64,000 nt of DNA from Diaporthe sp. PMI_573 (GCA_021399435.1 JAJTUP010000002.1:1922001-1986000), one strand, 5' to 3'. Shown: positions 1-11,146, numbered from the stretch's first letter. Numbers and translations: made by a program. The notes: generated by a model not told the origin, from the letters alone.

Positions 1-1377
1 CGGCTCCGAGCTCAAGTGCCTGCACCCAGTATGTGACAAGGTCGAGGCCTTCCCCCCGGGGCACATCTACGACAGCCAGACCGGCCAGACGACAAGATAT
101 TTCGAGCCAAAATGGTGGGACGGCTCGAAGGTGCCGCAGCAGCCTGTCGACCTCAAGCTTCTGCGAGAGAGCCTGGAGAAGTCGGTGCGGAAGCGATTGA
201 TGGCTGAGGTCCCATACGGTGTTCTGCTGTCAGGAGGTCTGGACTCGAGTCTTGTGGCATCAATTGCACAGCGCGAGACGATTCGCCTCAAGAAGGCTGC
301 TCTGGAGGCCAACGGCGGCGCAGAGCCCCAGCCTGGGGACGAGGACAAGGGTGAGGGCCTCGTGGGTATCGACGATGAAAACAAGCTGTCGACCGTCACA
401 TACCTGCCTCAGCTCAACTCTTTCTCCATCGGTCTGCCAGGCTCGCCCGACAACGAGGCGGCGCTCAAGGTGGCCAAGTTCCTCGGAACAAAACATCACG
501 TCATGACGTTCACCATTGAGGATGGTCTCAACGCCCTGTCGGACGTCATCTACCACCTCGAGACTTATGATGTGACAACCATCCGCGCCTCAACACCCAT
601 GTACCTCTTGTCCCGCAAGATCAAGGCTATGGGTATCAAGATGGTGCTCAGTGGCGAGGGCAGTGATGAGATCTTTGGTGGTTACCTGTATTTCGGACAC
701 GCCCCCGACAAGGAGTCCTTCCACGACGAGTGTGTCCGCCGTGTCAAGGCTCTGCATCTGGCCGACTGTCTCCGTGCTAACAAGTCCACCTCGGCGTGGG
801 GTCTTGAGGCGCGAGTTCCGTTCCTGGACAAGGAGGTATGTGAATAACGCGGGCGCAATATCCATCGATGCACACTGACCACCTTCAAAGTTCCTCGAGA
901 CCGCCATGGCCGTTGATCCCGCCGACAAGATGATCACCAAGGGGCGCATGGAGAAGCACATCCTGCGCAAGGCTTTCGACACTTCTGACGAGCCCGACAA
1001 CCAGCCATACCTCCCCGACGAGATCCTCTGGCGACAGAAGGAGCAGTTCTCCGACGGTGTTGGCTACGGTTGGATCGACGCGCTCAAGGACAACGCCGAG
1101 CTGCATGTCACGGACGAGATGATGAAGAACCCCAAGCCTGAGTGGGGCAGCGACATCCCAGACACGAAGGAGGCCTACTGGTACCGCTGCATGTTCGACG
1201 AGCACTTCCCCCCGAGCTGTGCTTCGACTGTGATGCGGTGGGTGCCGAAGTGGGTGAAGCAGACTGACCCCAGTGGACGGTGAGTACTACCTTGGCCTGT
1301 GATGTATGTCTCTGTTGCTAATGTGTTGAAATAGTGCGATCGCTTCTCACCAGCAGAAGTACAAACATGTTGAGTAG
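1..1377 (+). CDS. asn2: Asparagine synthetase (glutamine-hydrolysing), 3' portion
   Basis: ATP-dependent conversion of aspartate to asparagine in the cytosol. Only the C-terminal synthetase domain lies in the window: the frame is open from base 2, and the N-terminal glutaminase domain is off the left edge. The PP-loop SGGLDSS lies near 232-252, followed by the family motifs [12 protein letters not shown] and [11 protein letters not shown]. Exons are about 2-835, 891-1279 and 1335-1377; introns 836-890 (GTATGT..AAG) and 1280-1334 (GTGAGT..TAG) keep phase and give a C-terminus ending KYKHVE. The second exon contains the conserved AVDPADKM stretch and [17 protein letters not shown], typical of eukaryotic class B asparagine synthetases. 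Family and orientation are certain; the gene symbol follows fungal usage. Confidence 0.95.
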
Positions 1378-2103
1378 TCGGATGCGCGGCAAGACGAAAC
1401 TGGAGACGTGCTGTGGTGAAATGTTGGAAGGTAAACTGGTCTTGGGATGGAATAGAAGATAGACTACTAGGTAATCTGATATCACGAATGACCTCGTGTG
1501 GGACACCATAGAAGTGGCTGATGGCCTTCTTATTTCCCACGAATAGACTTCAAATACCATCCAAACACACAACTAGACCAACCAACTGGTGGCACATAGT
1601 GCTGGTTACCGTCACTGAACTCATGGTACTGAACCTACAGCTTGAGTCAGTACGGAATGTTCAAGAACAAGAGTTTACCAAATTTGTAGGCAATTGCATG
1701 AATCGGAGCCATCGTCTATGCATGGGGATCCATTCAAAAGCACCGGTGCAGCACGTGGTTGAGGTTGTGTCAATGCAGAGGAGGGGGGGGGCAAGGTTGC
1801 TTTGCTGCTCCTCAGTCTGCGACTTTTCCATACTGTTACAGCAGTAGTCTGGACCGCCGGGCACCCCTGTCTCATTCGTATGGGGCCGGTTTGTGCCGAC
1901 AAGCCACTCTTGCCCAATGGCTCTGGGGCGGGAATCAAATTTCGCGGTTGTCAGTCGCAGCTACCGAGCTTCAGTCAGCCCAACAAACAAAGCCTAGTCC
2001 CCTTCACCGTTCGCAACTCTTTTAACATTCTTGCAAGCAACTGTTCAGCTGCTCTACCCAGTTTTTAGTCTTTCAGATCCAAGGCCCGCCCCCTTCGAGC
2101 AAG
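1378..2103. other. Intergenic: asparagine synthetase 3' region and porin promoter
   Basis: No coding exon seen. The right end is CT-rich and leads into the porin start codon (context AAGATGTC). A run of eight or more G lies near 1783-1792. No clear TATA box. Confidence 0.5.
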
Positions 2104-3503
2104 ATGTCTATCCCAGCCTTCTCCGATATCTCCAAGTCGGCCAACGACGTGAGTTTGGCTTGCTCCACCGCAGCCTTTCCCCAGCTTTCGCCCACTCGCC
2201 TCGACGAGGGCATGAGCTGCGGAGGGCCAATTCGCCCAAGACAGTCCTGCTAACCTCGATGCGCCCCTTCTAGTTGCTCAACAAGGACTTCTACCACCTG
2301 TCCGCCGGTACCGTCGAGGTCAAGAGCAACACCCCCAACAATGTTGCCTTCAAGGTGACAGGCAAGAGCAGCCACGACAAGGCCACCTCTGGCGCGGTAC
2401 GATTAGCCTCCGGTCCCATCAGCTTCGTCAAGAACATGCGACAGAACCAGTTGCGTTGGAGACACAAATGTAACGTAACCTGGTGGCTGACTTGACCCTC
2501 TCCGCGGGACCAACAGATCGAGGGAAAGTACTCTGACAAGGCAAACGGTACATCCAACCTCCCGCAACATCAGCGCGCCATCCGTCGTGCCGGGCCACCT
2601 CTCTCGGGCCACCTCGAGCTGTTCGGCTCCGTGTACCGATAGAATCAGTGCCCGGTCCACTTCGGCACCGTGCTTGTCCCTGGTTTCCAACTTTTGCTGA
2701 TCAAGATTGCGCCACGACCAGGCATCACCCTCACCCAGACGTGGAACACCCTGAACGCCCTCGACACCAAGGTTGAGGCCGCCGACAACCTCGCAAAGGG
2801 CCTGAAGCTCGAGGGTGCCTTCTCCTTCCTGCCTCAGTCGCAGAAGAAGGGCGCCAAGTTCAACCTGTACTTCAAGCAGCCCAAGTTCCACTTCCGCGGC
2901 TTCTTCGACCTGCTCAAGGGCCCCACCGCCAACGTTGACGCCGTCGTCGGCCACGAGGGCTTCCTGGCTGGTGCCTCTGCCGGCTTTGACGTCCAGAACG
3001 CCAACATCACCACCTTCGCCGCCGCCGTCGGTTTCGCCCACCCCACCTACACCGCCGCCATCACCGCCTCCGACAAGTGCAGCGTCTTCGCCGCTTCCTA
3101 CTACCACAAGGTCAACCCCCTGGTTGAGGCCGGTGCTAAGGCTCAGTGGGACTCCAAGACTCCTGGTAGCGCCGTCGGTCTTGAGGTCGCCACCAAGTAC
3201 CGCATTGACCCCGTCTCTTTCGTCAAGGTTTGTTGCGGCCGGAGCCCACGCTGTCCAGGACTTTGATGTTGATGACCATGATTACAGGGCAAGATCAACG
3301 ACCGCGGTGTCACCGCTATCGCCTACAACGTCCTGCTCCGCCCTGGTGTCACTCTCGGCATTGGCGCCTCTTTCGATACCCAGAAGCTTGACCAGGCCAC
3401 CCACAAGGTGCGTATTCCCTTCTCGGAGCATGAAAACTGGCGATCTCCGCTCGTACTAATTGCAATTGCGCAGGTCGGTGCTAGCTTCACCTTCGAGGGC
3501 TAA
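2104..3503 (+). CDS. por1: Mitochondrial outer-membrane porin (VDAC)
   Basis: Voltage-dependent anion channel: a 19-strand beta barrel passing metabolites across the mitochondrial outer membrane. Six exons: 2104-2148, 2274-2396, 2517-2547, 2722-3227, 3288-3407 and 3474-3503, giving 284 residues, the usual length (about 283). The start MSIPAFSDISKSAND and the following LLNKDFYHL are the fungal porin N-terminal helix and first strand. GHEGFLAGASAG, ATKYRIDPVSFVKGKI and LDQATHKVGASF are characteristic later strands. Introns have GT..AG ends and preserve phase throughout, including a 31-nt third exon. It converges on the J-protein gene downstream. Gene symbol by homology to the fungal porin. Confidence 0.95.
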
Positions 3504-3888
3504 ATGCGACATCTGGAAGCAGGCAGGTCTTGAGCCTGGGACCCACCCGAGTACGATTCTTTGAAGAGTTTTGGATGGATGGCATACTCTTCTAGACTTT
3601 GTATGCCACATGTATACCAATTTCGCAGCTTAGACAATCCGCGTCCGGGTGCAAATGTCATCTCGGAAGTGTAGATTAGATGAGCACACGCGCCCGGAAC
3701 CATTCATAATACACTCACGCAAGACCCATGACACCGGAACTTCGTATTTGTCTTGATAGGACCCAAAAGATGAGGTCTTCCCTCGTCTAACAGACACGGC
3801 ATCTAGCATCCACAGTTAGGTGACGCGGGCTCAAAGGCCCGGGTATCAATCTATGTACCTTCCTTGCCTCCTCTTCTTGACCCGCCCC
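3504..3888. other. Intergenic between convergent porin and J-protein genes
   Basis: 3' flanks of two convergent genes; no ORF or repeat worth naming was seen. Confidence 0.5.
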
Positions 3889-4839
3889 TCACCCCTGGGT
3901 CTTCTGCTTCTTCTCCGGCCGGTTCCAGCCCCTCATGACCAGGTATGGCAGCCCGACCGCGACGCCCAGCACAGCTAGCACTGCGAAGAAGCTCCCAACC
4001 TCTCCGTAGTCGCCCGACGCGGACGGGAACCGGGGCTTCTTGGCCGCGTTGCGCGCCCGGATCTCGTCGACCCTGCCCTGCGTCCGCGTGTGCGCCGCCT
4101 TGGCAGTCCGGTCGAAGTGCGGCATTTCACCGCTGCTACCGAAGGACTCCTGGCCGGGGGCCGCGGCGCCGCTGCCGAACCCGTGCGCACCCGATGCTGA
4201 CTGCTGCTGTTGGTGATGGTGGTGGTGGTGGTGATGATGATGGCCGTGGTGGTGGGCATCATGCTGGCCGGCGCCGCCGGCGCCGCTCATCGAGTCCTCG
4301 TGCGCCTGGCTTCTCTTGGCGCCGTGGGCGCCCCACCCGCCGCTGCGGTAGAAGCTGGGCGGCGGGCCGCGGAAGGTGCCTCGCCTCCTTGACAATCCCG
4401 AGGCGGGCCTGCCGCCCGCCGGGCCGGTGCTGCTGTAGCTGCCGCCGCCGCGGTGTTGCGGTCCTCCGGCGGCGGCCGCGCGCTGGTCATGCAGCCGCAG
4501 GACGTCGCGGTCGTACTTTGCGCGGCGGTCGGTGTGGGAGAGCACGCTGTATGCCTCGCTGATGCGCATGAAGCGCTTGGGGGCTAGCGGGTCGTCTCGG
4601 TTGTGGTCCGGGTGGTGCGTCTTGGAGAGATGGTAGAAGGAGCGCTTGATATCCTTGGGGGACGCGCTGGTCTGGACCCCGAGGGTCTCGTAGTGGTTCT
4701 TGCTGTCGATTTCATCGCGGCGCAGGACCGGGCTGCTGTGGAAGAAGGAGGAGAAGGTGCTCCCTGTTGGTCGCGTGCGGCAGTCTGCTGCGGCTACGAG
4801 GTGCGCTGCTGCACGGAACGGGGCGATGCGAAGTGGCAT
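3889..4839 (-). CDS. Mitochondrial membrane J-domain (DnaJ) protein
   Basis: Single-exon gene of 316 residues. Residues 1-35 are Arg/Ala-rich with no acidic residue before about residue 19, like a mitochondrial presequence. A J-domain follows at about 48-112 with HPD at 76-78 (LSKTHHPDHN) and the helix IV motif DRRAKYDRDVLRL. The middle is Gly/Ser/Arg-rich and holds a run of ten consecutive His followed by five Gln. A single hydrophobic segment (FFAVLAVLGVAVGLPYLVM, about 282-300) lies near the C-terminus. Layout resembles yeast Jid1-type mitochondrial J-proteins: a co-chaperone that stimulates Hsp70 ATPase. The exact orthologue is inference. It shares a 383-bp divergent promoter region with methionine aminopeptidase 2. 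Confidence 0.85.
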   Translation of the reverse strand: MPLRIAPFRAAAHLVAAADCRTRPTGSTFSSFFHSSPVLRRDEIDSKNHYETLGVQTSASPKDIKRSFYHLSKTHHPDHNRDDPLAPKRFMRISEAYSVLSHTDRRAKYDRDVLRLHDQRAAAAGGPQHRGGGSYSSTGPAGGRPASGLSRRRGTFRGPPPSFYRSGGWGAHGAKRSQAHEDSMSGAGGAGQHDAHHHGHHHHHHHHHHQQQQSASGAHGFGSGAAAPGQESFGSSGEMPHFDRTAKAAHTRTQGRVDEIRARNAAKKPRFPSASGDYGEVGSFFAVLAVLGVAVGLPYLVMRGWNRPEKKQKTQG

Positions 4840-5222
4840 TCCTCATCCCGACCTCGCTGGCTAGCTAAAGCCAATGTCTGGATGTTCGGGAGAGCTCAGG
4901 GTGAGCCCATTGAAAAATTGGCGTCTCGGGGAAGGGTGAGATATGAAGTGCTAGGGTGAAATATGGGTGGTCCAAAGAGCGCCTCCGTCCAGAAGTTGTG
5001 ATAACGTAGTGACGACATCGGAGTAGCGACATGGTATAGCATTGGCCCCGCTTAGCTGCGGTGCTTTGTGCAAAGCTACGGTAAAATACGCACACTCGCG
5101 GCTCAAGCGCCGCGCCATTCCATATAAACATTTCTCGACTCAGTGGGGTCGGTTTTTCTCACATCCAAGTCCGAGGTAGCTTGATCTCCCTTCCTGCTTT
5201 TCTCCAGAAAGGCAGAATCAAT
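4840..5222. promoter_or_regulatory. Divergent promoter region (J-protein / MetAP2)
   Basis: 383 bp between the two start codons. A TATA-like ATATAAA at about 5122-5128 lies about 95 bp before the MetAP2 start and points to the + strand gene. No matching element was seen for the - strand gene. Confidence 0.5.
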
Positions 5223-6703
5223 ATGGCGGCTCAGGCTCCTACAGAAGAGCTGGATAAGCTCACAGGTAAATTCCCCCGAGGCAAGGCAGACTGGTCGCAT
5301 TTTCCAGGTGGTCTGACGAAAAATACAGTCAAGGACGCCGCCGGCACAAATGGCAAGGCTACCACCAAAGCCGCAACGCAGGGTGATGCTGCCGACCAGG
5401 ACAGTGACGGTTCGGATGACGAGGCAGACGAAGGTGCTGCTGATGCCCAAGTAGAGGGCGAGGGCGCAGCCAAGAAGAAGAAGAAGAAGAACAAGAAGAA
5501 AAAGAAGAAGAAGAAGGCAACCACCCAGTCCGACCCTCCACGAGTCCTCCTGTCGCAGCTATTCCCCAACGACAGCTATCCCAAGGGCGAGGAGGTCGAG
5601 TACACCGGGGAGGGGAACCTCAAACGCACGACTGACGCGGAGGTACGGGAGCGCGAGCGGCTGCTCATGAACGATGACTTCCTGCGGGACTACAGACATG
5701 GCGCCGAGACGCACCGGCAGGTGCGGCAGTGGGCACAGAAGTGGATCCAGCCGGGTATGGGGCTCACAGAGATCGCCAACGGCATCGAGGACAGCGTACG
5801 GGCGCTTGTGGGCCACTCGGGGCTGGAGGAGGGCGATGCGATCGTGGCGGGCATGGGCTTCCCGACCGGCCTGAACCTGAACGACGTCGCGGCGCACTAC
5901 TCGCCCAATGCGATCAACAACAAGGTATTTGGGCAGGACGACGTCATGAAGATCGACATCGGCGTGCACGTCAACGGCCGCATCGTGGACAGCGCCTTCA
6001 CCATGGCGTTTGACCACAAGTACGATAACCTCCTGGAGGCCGTCAAGGCAGCCACCAACACGGGCGTGAAGGAGGCGGGCATCGACGCCCGGCTCGGCGA
6101 GATCGGCGGTGCCATCCAGGAGACCATGGAGAGCTACGAGATCGAGCTGGACGGCAAGACATATCCTATCAAGTCGATCCGCAACCTGAACGGGCACACG
6201 ATCCACCACTACAGCATCCACGGCGACAAGAGTGTGCCCATTGTCAAGACCGAGGACCAGACCAAGATGGAGGAGGGCGACGTGTTCGCCATCGAGACGT
6301 TCGGCAGCACGGGCAACGGCTACGTGAGGGACCAGGGCGAGGTGTCGCACTACGCGCTGATGGCGGACGCGCCCAAGGTAGACCTGAGGCTGTCGTCGGC
6401 CAGGTCACTGCTCAACACCATCAAGAAGAACTTCGGCACTCTGCCGTTCTGCAGGCGGTACCTGGATCGTATCGGCTGCGACAAGTACCTGCTGGGGCTC
6501 AACAACCTTGTCAACACGGGCATCGTGCAGGACTACCCTCCGCTGGTTGACAAGAAGGGGTCCTACACGGCGCAGTTCGAACACGTGAGTCTTTCAAAGT
6601 CTGAACTGTGATGACACTATTGTGCTGAATGCTAACCTTCGATTAGACCATCTTGATCAAGCCAAGCTGCAAGGAGATCATCAGCCGAGGGGACGATTAT
6701 TAA
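5223..6703 (+). CDS. map2: Methionine aminopeptidase 2
   Basis: Removes the initiator methionine from nascent proteins; dimetal M24 peptidase associated with ribosomes. Start at 5223 (AATATGG context, MAAQAP.. N-terminus) rather than the upstream in-frame ATG at 5181. The N-terminal extension has a poly-Lys block (about 5472-5517), typical of MetAP2. Metal ligands are recognisable: the H in LNDVAAHY, the two D in [17 protein letters not shown], the H in [10 protein letters not shown], the E in [10 protein letters not shown] and the E in AQFEHTI. Introns: 6585-6646, ending in the typical SRGDDY C-terminus, and a likely 63-nt in-frame intron 5266-5328 (GTAAAT..CTGAC..ACAG). With both removed the product is about 451 residues. 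Confidence 0.93.
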
Positions 6704-7954
6704 GTTGCCCTGCGGCGGAATCGCCAACCTGGGCTACCTAGATAGGGTAGCCCTGTATCCGTGATGAATCAATGTTGTGACAGCAATCCGAAGGTGTTTT
6801 GTGCGTTGGCTGCTTCGTACTTCCCCGTGCCCCTTCGTGGAATGATATGAATGACAATCTCCTCTGCTCGGTCAACCCGACAGGGTCATTGAAAGAACCA
6901 CAGTAAAGCCCCTTGGATGGAGCCGTGATCAGACTGTCTTGCTGCACGTGCAACCCTGGGGCACTAACTCGCCCAGCTATCTTGATATTGAGCAGGAGCA
7001 GGTACTGTTAGCTGGCCCTGCTGTCTGGCTGGCACGCAACAACCGCAAATGTGGGTCTTTACGACTGGGTAACCACATATATATTCCACCAACAAACGTC
7101 ATGCTTTGTACACGACAAGGCGAGCAACAAGTGTGTGCGAGGGATGCAAACGGTAGACACTCTCGCATACCGGAGCATACATCCGTAAACCCAAATGGAA
7201 CCGTCTCGAATCGAAGTCAATATTGTTGTCGTGAGCCCCCCGTTCGTGACGTTCCGGCCGGCCGATCGCGCTCGTCATTCGCTCAAGGCGCATCAAATGC
7301 ATGGTTCGCGGAGCCGGTATGACCCGCAAAAACAAAGGGATCTTCTCTATTGCGCTGCTAGCAGATCGCCACCAATACGAGGCGCTAGCATGTTAGTGCG
7401 TTGTTTGTCACAGACCGGATTCCCGCCGTCTCCGCTCCGCCGTCGGTTCGTCCACCCCCCTTGCAGCCTTTGTTGACCCCAGCTTCTTGGGGGCAAAAGG
7501 GCGCCTTCTGGTTGGCTCGATAAAACTCTGGGTTCCGATCTACTTTCGTCGCCCTTTCGCCGCCGCCAGAATTTTCGAAACTCTAATCAGCAGCCCCATT
7601 AAAAACGCGCACCCTGCTCGCTCTCCGCTATCTTTTGCCGACTTGTGAAAATCCTCCATCTCTCAAGTCACACATTCACAACAAGGCTTGGACTGCCGAC
7701 ACTTTCCTTTTCAACCTTTCACCTGTCGAGTCGTTTGCATAGACGTTGATTTCCTACAAAGAGTCGACCTAGACAACACACCAGAGAGTCGAGACACGAG
7801 CAGATCCACCAAAACCCGAGGCCCGCCGAGAGTCATCACAAGCAAATACCGAACACATCCGGTGTCGCCAACAGAAGTTACTAGAGATTTATTTCTCGAC
7901 CACCATCACTGCAACGCAAACTTTCCAAGACTTCCAAGGCTTCCGATCCCAAAA
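6704..7954. other. Intergenic: MetAP2 3' flank and long leader of the PRELI gene
   Basis: 1.25 kb with no convincing coding exon. The last 270 bp are in frame with the PRELI start but lack its features, and are read as 5' leader. A TTAAAAA element near 7600 and CT-rich tracts fit a promoter/transcription start zone around 7600-7700. Confidence 0.5.
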
Positions 7955-8524
7955 ATGAAGGTCTTCTCCAGCTCACACACCTTCAACTACTCGTGGGAGG
8001 AGGTGACAACCGCCAACTGGCGCAAGTACTGCCCCTGGAATGAGCAATCCACCCACGTCGTCGCAGTTGACACCCTCGCCCGCTCCGTCGAGCCTTCAAC
8101 AGGCATCCTCCGCACCGAACGTCTCATAACCTGCAAGCAATCCGCACCAGAATGGATGAAGTCCATCATCGGCGCTGGGGATGTCAGCCAGGTGTTTGAG
8201 ACCTCTTACGTCGACCCGGCCAAGAAGACGGTCACCATGGTGTCCTGGAACCTCACCTGGTCCAATTTCATCAACTGCCAGGAGACAGTCGTCTACAAGC
8301 CCATGGGCGACCACCAGACCCAGTTCGCCCAGGAGGCCCAGATCACCGCGCTCTGCGGCGGCTGGCAGCGCATCAGGAACAAGATCGAGGACTTCTCCGT
8401 CAACCGCTTCAGGGACAACGCAATCAAGGGCAAGGAGGGTTTCGAGGCCGTGCTGGCCATGAGCAGGAGGGTCTTTGCCGAGGAGAAGGAGAGGGAGAAG
8501 ATGAAGATGGCCATGGCTGCATAG
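7955..8524 (+). CDS. PRELI/MSF1 domain lipid transfer protein, Ups2-like
   Basis: Intronless gene of 189 residues made almost entirely of one PRELI/MSF1 domain. The N-terminus MKVFSSSHTFNYSWEEVTTA and the motifs TERLITCKQ, WNLTWSNF, QEAQITAL and EDFSVNRFRDNAIKGKEGF match the Ups2/Ups3 (PRELID3/slowmo) branch. Known family members work with Mdm35 in the mitochondrial intermembrane space and move phosphatidylserine (Ups2) between membranes. No cleavable presequence, as expected for import through the Mia40/Mdm35 route. Start chosen at the family-consistent MKVF. The Ups2 versus Ups1 assignment rests on motif memory and is likely, not certain. Confidence 0.9.
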   Translation: MKVFSSSHTFNYSWEEVTTANWRKYCPWNEQSTHVVAVDTLARSVEPSTGILRTERLITCKQSAPEWMKSIIGAGDVSQVFETSYVDPAKKTVTMVSWNLTWSNFINCQETVVYKPMGDHQTQFAQEAQITALCGGWQRIRNKIEDFSVNRFRDNAIKGKEGFEAVLAMSRRVFAEEKEREKMKMAMAA

Positions 8525-8978
8525 ATTGCCGCCGTCTTCCCCTCTACTTCTGGTCATGACCGACCAACACATACACGAACACTCGAGCACCACCACCACG
8601 GTGCTACGACCTGCACATGCAACACACGACCTTGATACACTCAGCATAGCGTTGGCTTTTGACACACAAACAAAAGGCGAGGGTGGGTTAGAGCTCGGTA
8701 AAAGGAGTACTTGGTTGTTTTAGAACGTGGCGTTTCGGATACTTCGTTTTGAGCGGGTTTGATTTCCGCTCAAGATCGCCCTAGGGCTTGATCTCACAAT
8801 AGACATGATAGACACATAGTCATAATTACAAGAAATGACTCCTACTCTCAAATCAACAGAACTGTATATGCAGATCCAGTGCTGCCAAGACTGCCGGCCC
8901 ATGGCATTTCGTTGGGGGCACGACTTCATGGTTTACCTGACAAGACTCTCGAGAATGCTCTACGCCGTGCCAAGTTCG
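8525..8978. other. Intergenic between convergent genes
   Basis: 3' flanks of the PRELI gene and of the minus-strand small gene; nothing else seen. Confidence 0.5.
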
Positions 8979-9515
8979 CTACCGGCCCAGCTTCTCATTG
9001 CACTTGTTCTCGTAGGTTCTTAGCAAACCCCGGACGTCACCATCAAGCCCATCCCCACCGCCCTCGCCCTCAAAGATCCTGCCGACGAGCGAGACAGCCT
9101 CCTCGAACCTCCGGAAGAAATACAGCTCCTCCACAGCGTGCAGCAGCTCCTGGGCCTCGTGCTTCAGCACCCTGCGACGGCCGGGCGGGACATCCACCGA
9201 CTTCCATATCTGTAAAAGTGCGTGTGTGAGGTTCTGTTGCCAGGACGTTCGCATATCAAAATAGCAAAAACCAAAAGCGCCGCATCTGATATCACTGCTA
9301 CTTGCCTGCTGACTCACCTCGCCGTTCTCGACCTTGGCCCGGTATCCGCTCTTGACGGCCCGGAACGCCTCCTCGGACTGCCCGGTGCGGTGCTCTTTCT
9401 TGGAGGAGCTCGCGATGCCGTGGCTCGTGTCGATGCCGCCGTCTTCCCCTTCGGAGTCGGAGATGGAGATGTTGAATAGCCCGCCCGAGTCGTCGTCTAT
9501 CCCATCTTGGGCCAT
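8979..9515 (-). CDS. Small hypothetical protein, two exons
   Basis: Family not recognised. Start MAQDGIDDDSGG at 9515; exon 1 is 9318-9515. Intron 9210-9317 (GTGAGT..TTACAG, 108 nt, in frame), exon 2 8979-9209, giving about 142 residues. The N-terminal 35 residues are acidic (ISISDSEGEDGG), possibly a CK2-type phosphorylation site. The C-terminal half is predicted helical: HEAQELLHAVEELYFFRRF then EEAVSLVGRIFEG, a pattern like a single TPR/helical hairpin. Retaining the intron keeps the frame open, so the boundary rests on splice consensus. It is head-to-head with the kinase gene at 10,021. Confidence 0.7.
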   Translation of the reverse strand: MAQDGIDDDSGGLFNISISDSEGEDGGIDTSHGIASSSKKEHRTGQSEEAFRAVKSGYRAKVENGEVSQQASSSDIRCGAFGFCYFDMRTSWQQNLTHALLQIWKSVDVPPGRRRVLKHEAQELLHAVEELYFFRRFEEAVSLVGRIFEGEGGGDGLDGDVRGLLRTYENKCNEKLGR

Positions 9516-10020
9516 TTGTCCCTTCTCCCTCTTCCCGGGCGCCCCTCGTACAGTCGGCCCGCCGGGGATAGAAAGACAGTGAGAAGGTAGGTGACTATGA
9601 CTTGGAGAAAAAAAAATCAAAAAAATCCGGTAGTCAAGGAGGTGGCTGTAATTTAGTGGAAACAATGCAGACGAGCCTGGAAAGTTGGATATTGGATCAT
9701 GTCAGTCCACCCTCGGTAGGGCTGCAGGCGTTGACATCAGTGTGCAGGCTGGCTGGCCCCAGGAAGTGGATGGATGGGCGTTGAATTGCAAGGTTGGGTC
9801 CCAAGAGGGTTCCTATTTTAGGTGGGGCTGTTGGTGTGTTGGTGGTGATGCAAGCCGGTGGGAAAGACGTCCACTGCAATGGCTCGGAGCCCACCTCCCC
9901 TCCTCTTCTGGCTTTATCTTCTACAGTCATCTTCACCAACTCCCCTTGCAAACATTTGCCGTCGGTATATTCGAATTCATAGACCGCATCACACCAACTC
10001 AAGTTGAGTAATAAGCGGAC
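9516..10020. promoter_or_regulatory. Divergent promoter region
   Basis: 505 bp between the start codons of the small minus-strand gene and the kinase gene. No strong TATA box on either strand; an A-rich tract (9607-9626) lies on the left. Confidence 0.45.
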
Positions 10021-11146
10021 ATGGATAGCCAAGTTGAACGACTCGTGGAAAAGGTCTGGGACAAGTTCCTGGCCACGCCCCCAGAACGGCGATTCAGTGA
10101 GTGACTGTTGTGATTTGATTCGGTCGATTTGACGAACGAGAGACCAAATAAAATGAGAGGACACCGCAGAGGTGTTTACAGTTCACGAACGTTGCAGGTT
10201 GTAACAACTCGTGAGATGTTAGGGGCACGGCTCAAGCGAGCTTCCAGGGAATGAGACACAGTTCAGGCTTGCAGATATACATGCATATATATATATATAT
10301 ATATATATATGAACAGAACATGTACGACTAACATGGTGAACTGCAGTGGTTGGCATCGGCGGAATCCCAGGCTCAGGTCAGTCAAGAGCTTTCCAAAGGC
10401 GGTGCCCCCGGGGCGGTTCTGAGCACCTACACATCCGGTGATGTCCTGTCCAGCAAGCTCACACCAGACACCCAGGCAAGACGACCCTCTCCCAGATCGT
10501 GGCCACGGCCCTCAAGGCGAAAGGCGCAAGGCTGGAGCCCTCCCACGCCTCCTACTCCCCGGACCCGATAGCCGCCTTCGTGCCCATGGACGGCTTCCAC
10601 CTGACGCGGGCCCAGCTGTCCGCCATGCCCGACCCGGTGACCGCCCACGCCCGGCGCGGCGCCGAGTTCACCTTCGACGGCACCTCCTTCCACAAGCTTA
10701 TTCAGGCCCTGCGCGAGCCCCTCCCCGTGCCGCCACCGCCCGCGCCGCTGGAGACCCCGGGGCGGCCGGAGGACTACCCACGGGGAACGGTGTTTGCGCC
10801 GTCGTTCGACCACGCCGTCAAGGACCCCAAGGAGGCCGACATCGCGGTCCTCCCCTCGCACCGCATCGTCGTCTTCGAGGGCAACTACGTCGCGCTGGAC
10901 AAGGAGCCGTGGTCGTCGGCCGCCCGCCTCATGGACGAGGTGTGGTTCGTCGACGTCGACTTTGCCGTCGCCCGCCGCCGCCTCGTCGCCCGCCACGTCA
11001 AGGCCGGCATCGCCGCCGATGAGGCCGAGGCTGACAAGCGTGCCGTGGAGAATGATCTGCCCAATGGGGAGGAGATCGTCGGTAAAAGGCTCCCTGTCGA
11101 TGAGATTATCGTGTCCAGAGAGGACACGAAGTGGGTGCATGAGTGA
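10021..11146 (+). CDS. P-loop kinase, uridine kinase/YFH7-like family
   Basis: Predicted ATP-dependent small-molecule kinase of 258 residues; the substrate cannot be told. Exons 10021-10096, 10347-10376 and 10476-11146. Splicing joins VGIGGIPGSGKTTLSQ, placing Walker A (G31..GKT) across intron 2. The motif MDGFHL (from about residue 73) is the substrate-side motif of the phosphoribulokinase/uridine kinase/pantothenate kinase superfamily. VFEGNYVALD and VWFVDVDFAVARRRLVARHVKAGI form the later core and lid region, as in yeast Yfh7 and bacterial nucleoside/fructose kinase relatives. Intron 1 (250 nt) carries an (AT)n run. The 30-nt middle exon is supported only by phase and the Walker motif. Confidence 0.88.
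10284..10310. repeat. (AT)n microsatellite in kinase intron 1
   Basis: About 13 AT units, uninterrupted from about 10285 to 10310, inside the first intron of the kinase gene. Likely length-polymorphic. Confidence 0.9.

Noticed and set aside
2403..3107. 234-codon minus-strand ORF opposite porin
   Set aside because: Antisense shadow of GC-rich porin exon 4.
5559..6350. 263-codon minus-strand ORF opposite MetAP2
   Set aside because: Antisense shadow of the MetAP2 coding sequence; Val/Asp/Leu-rich composition is typical of such shadows.
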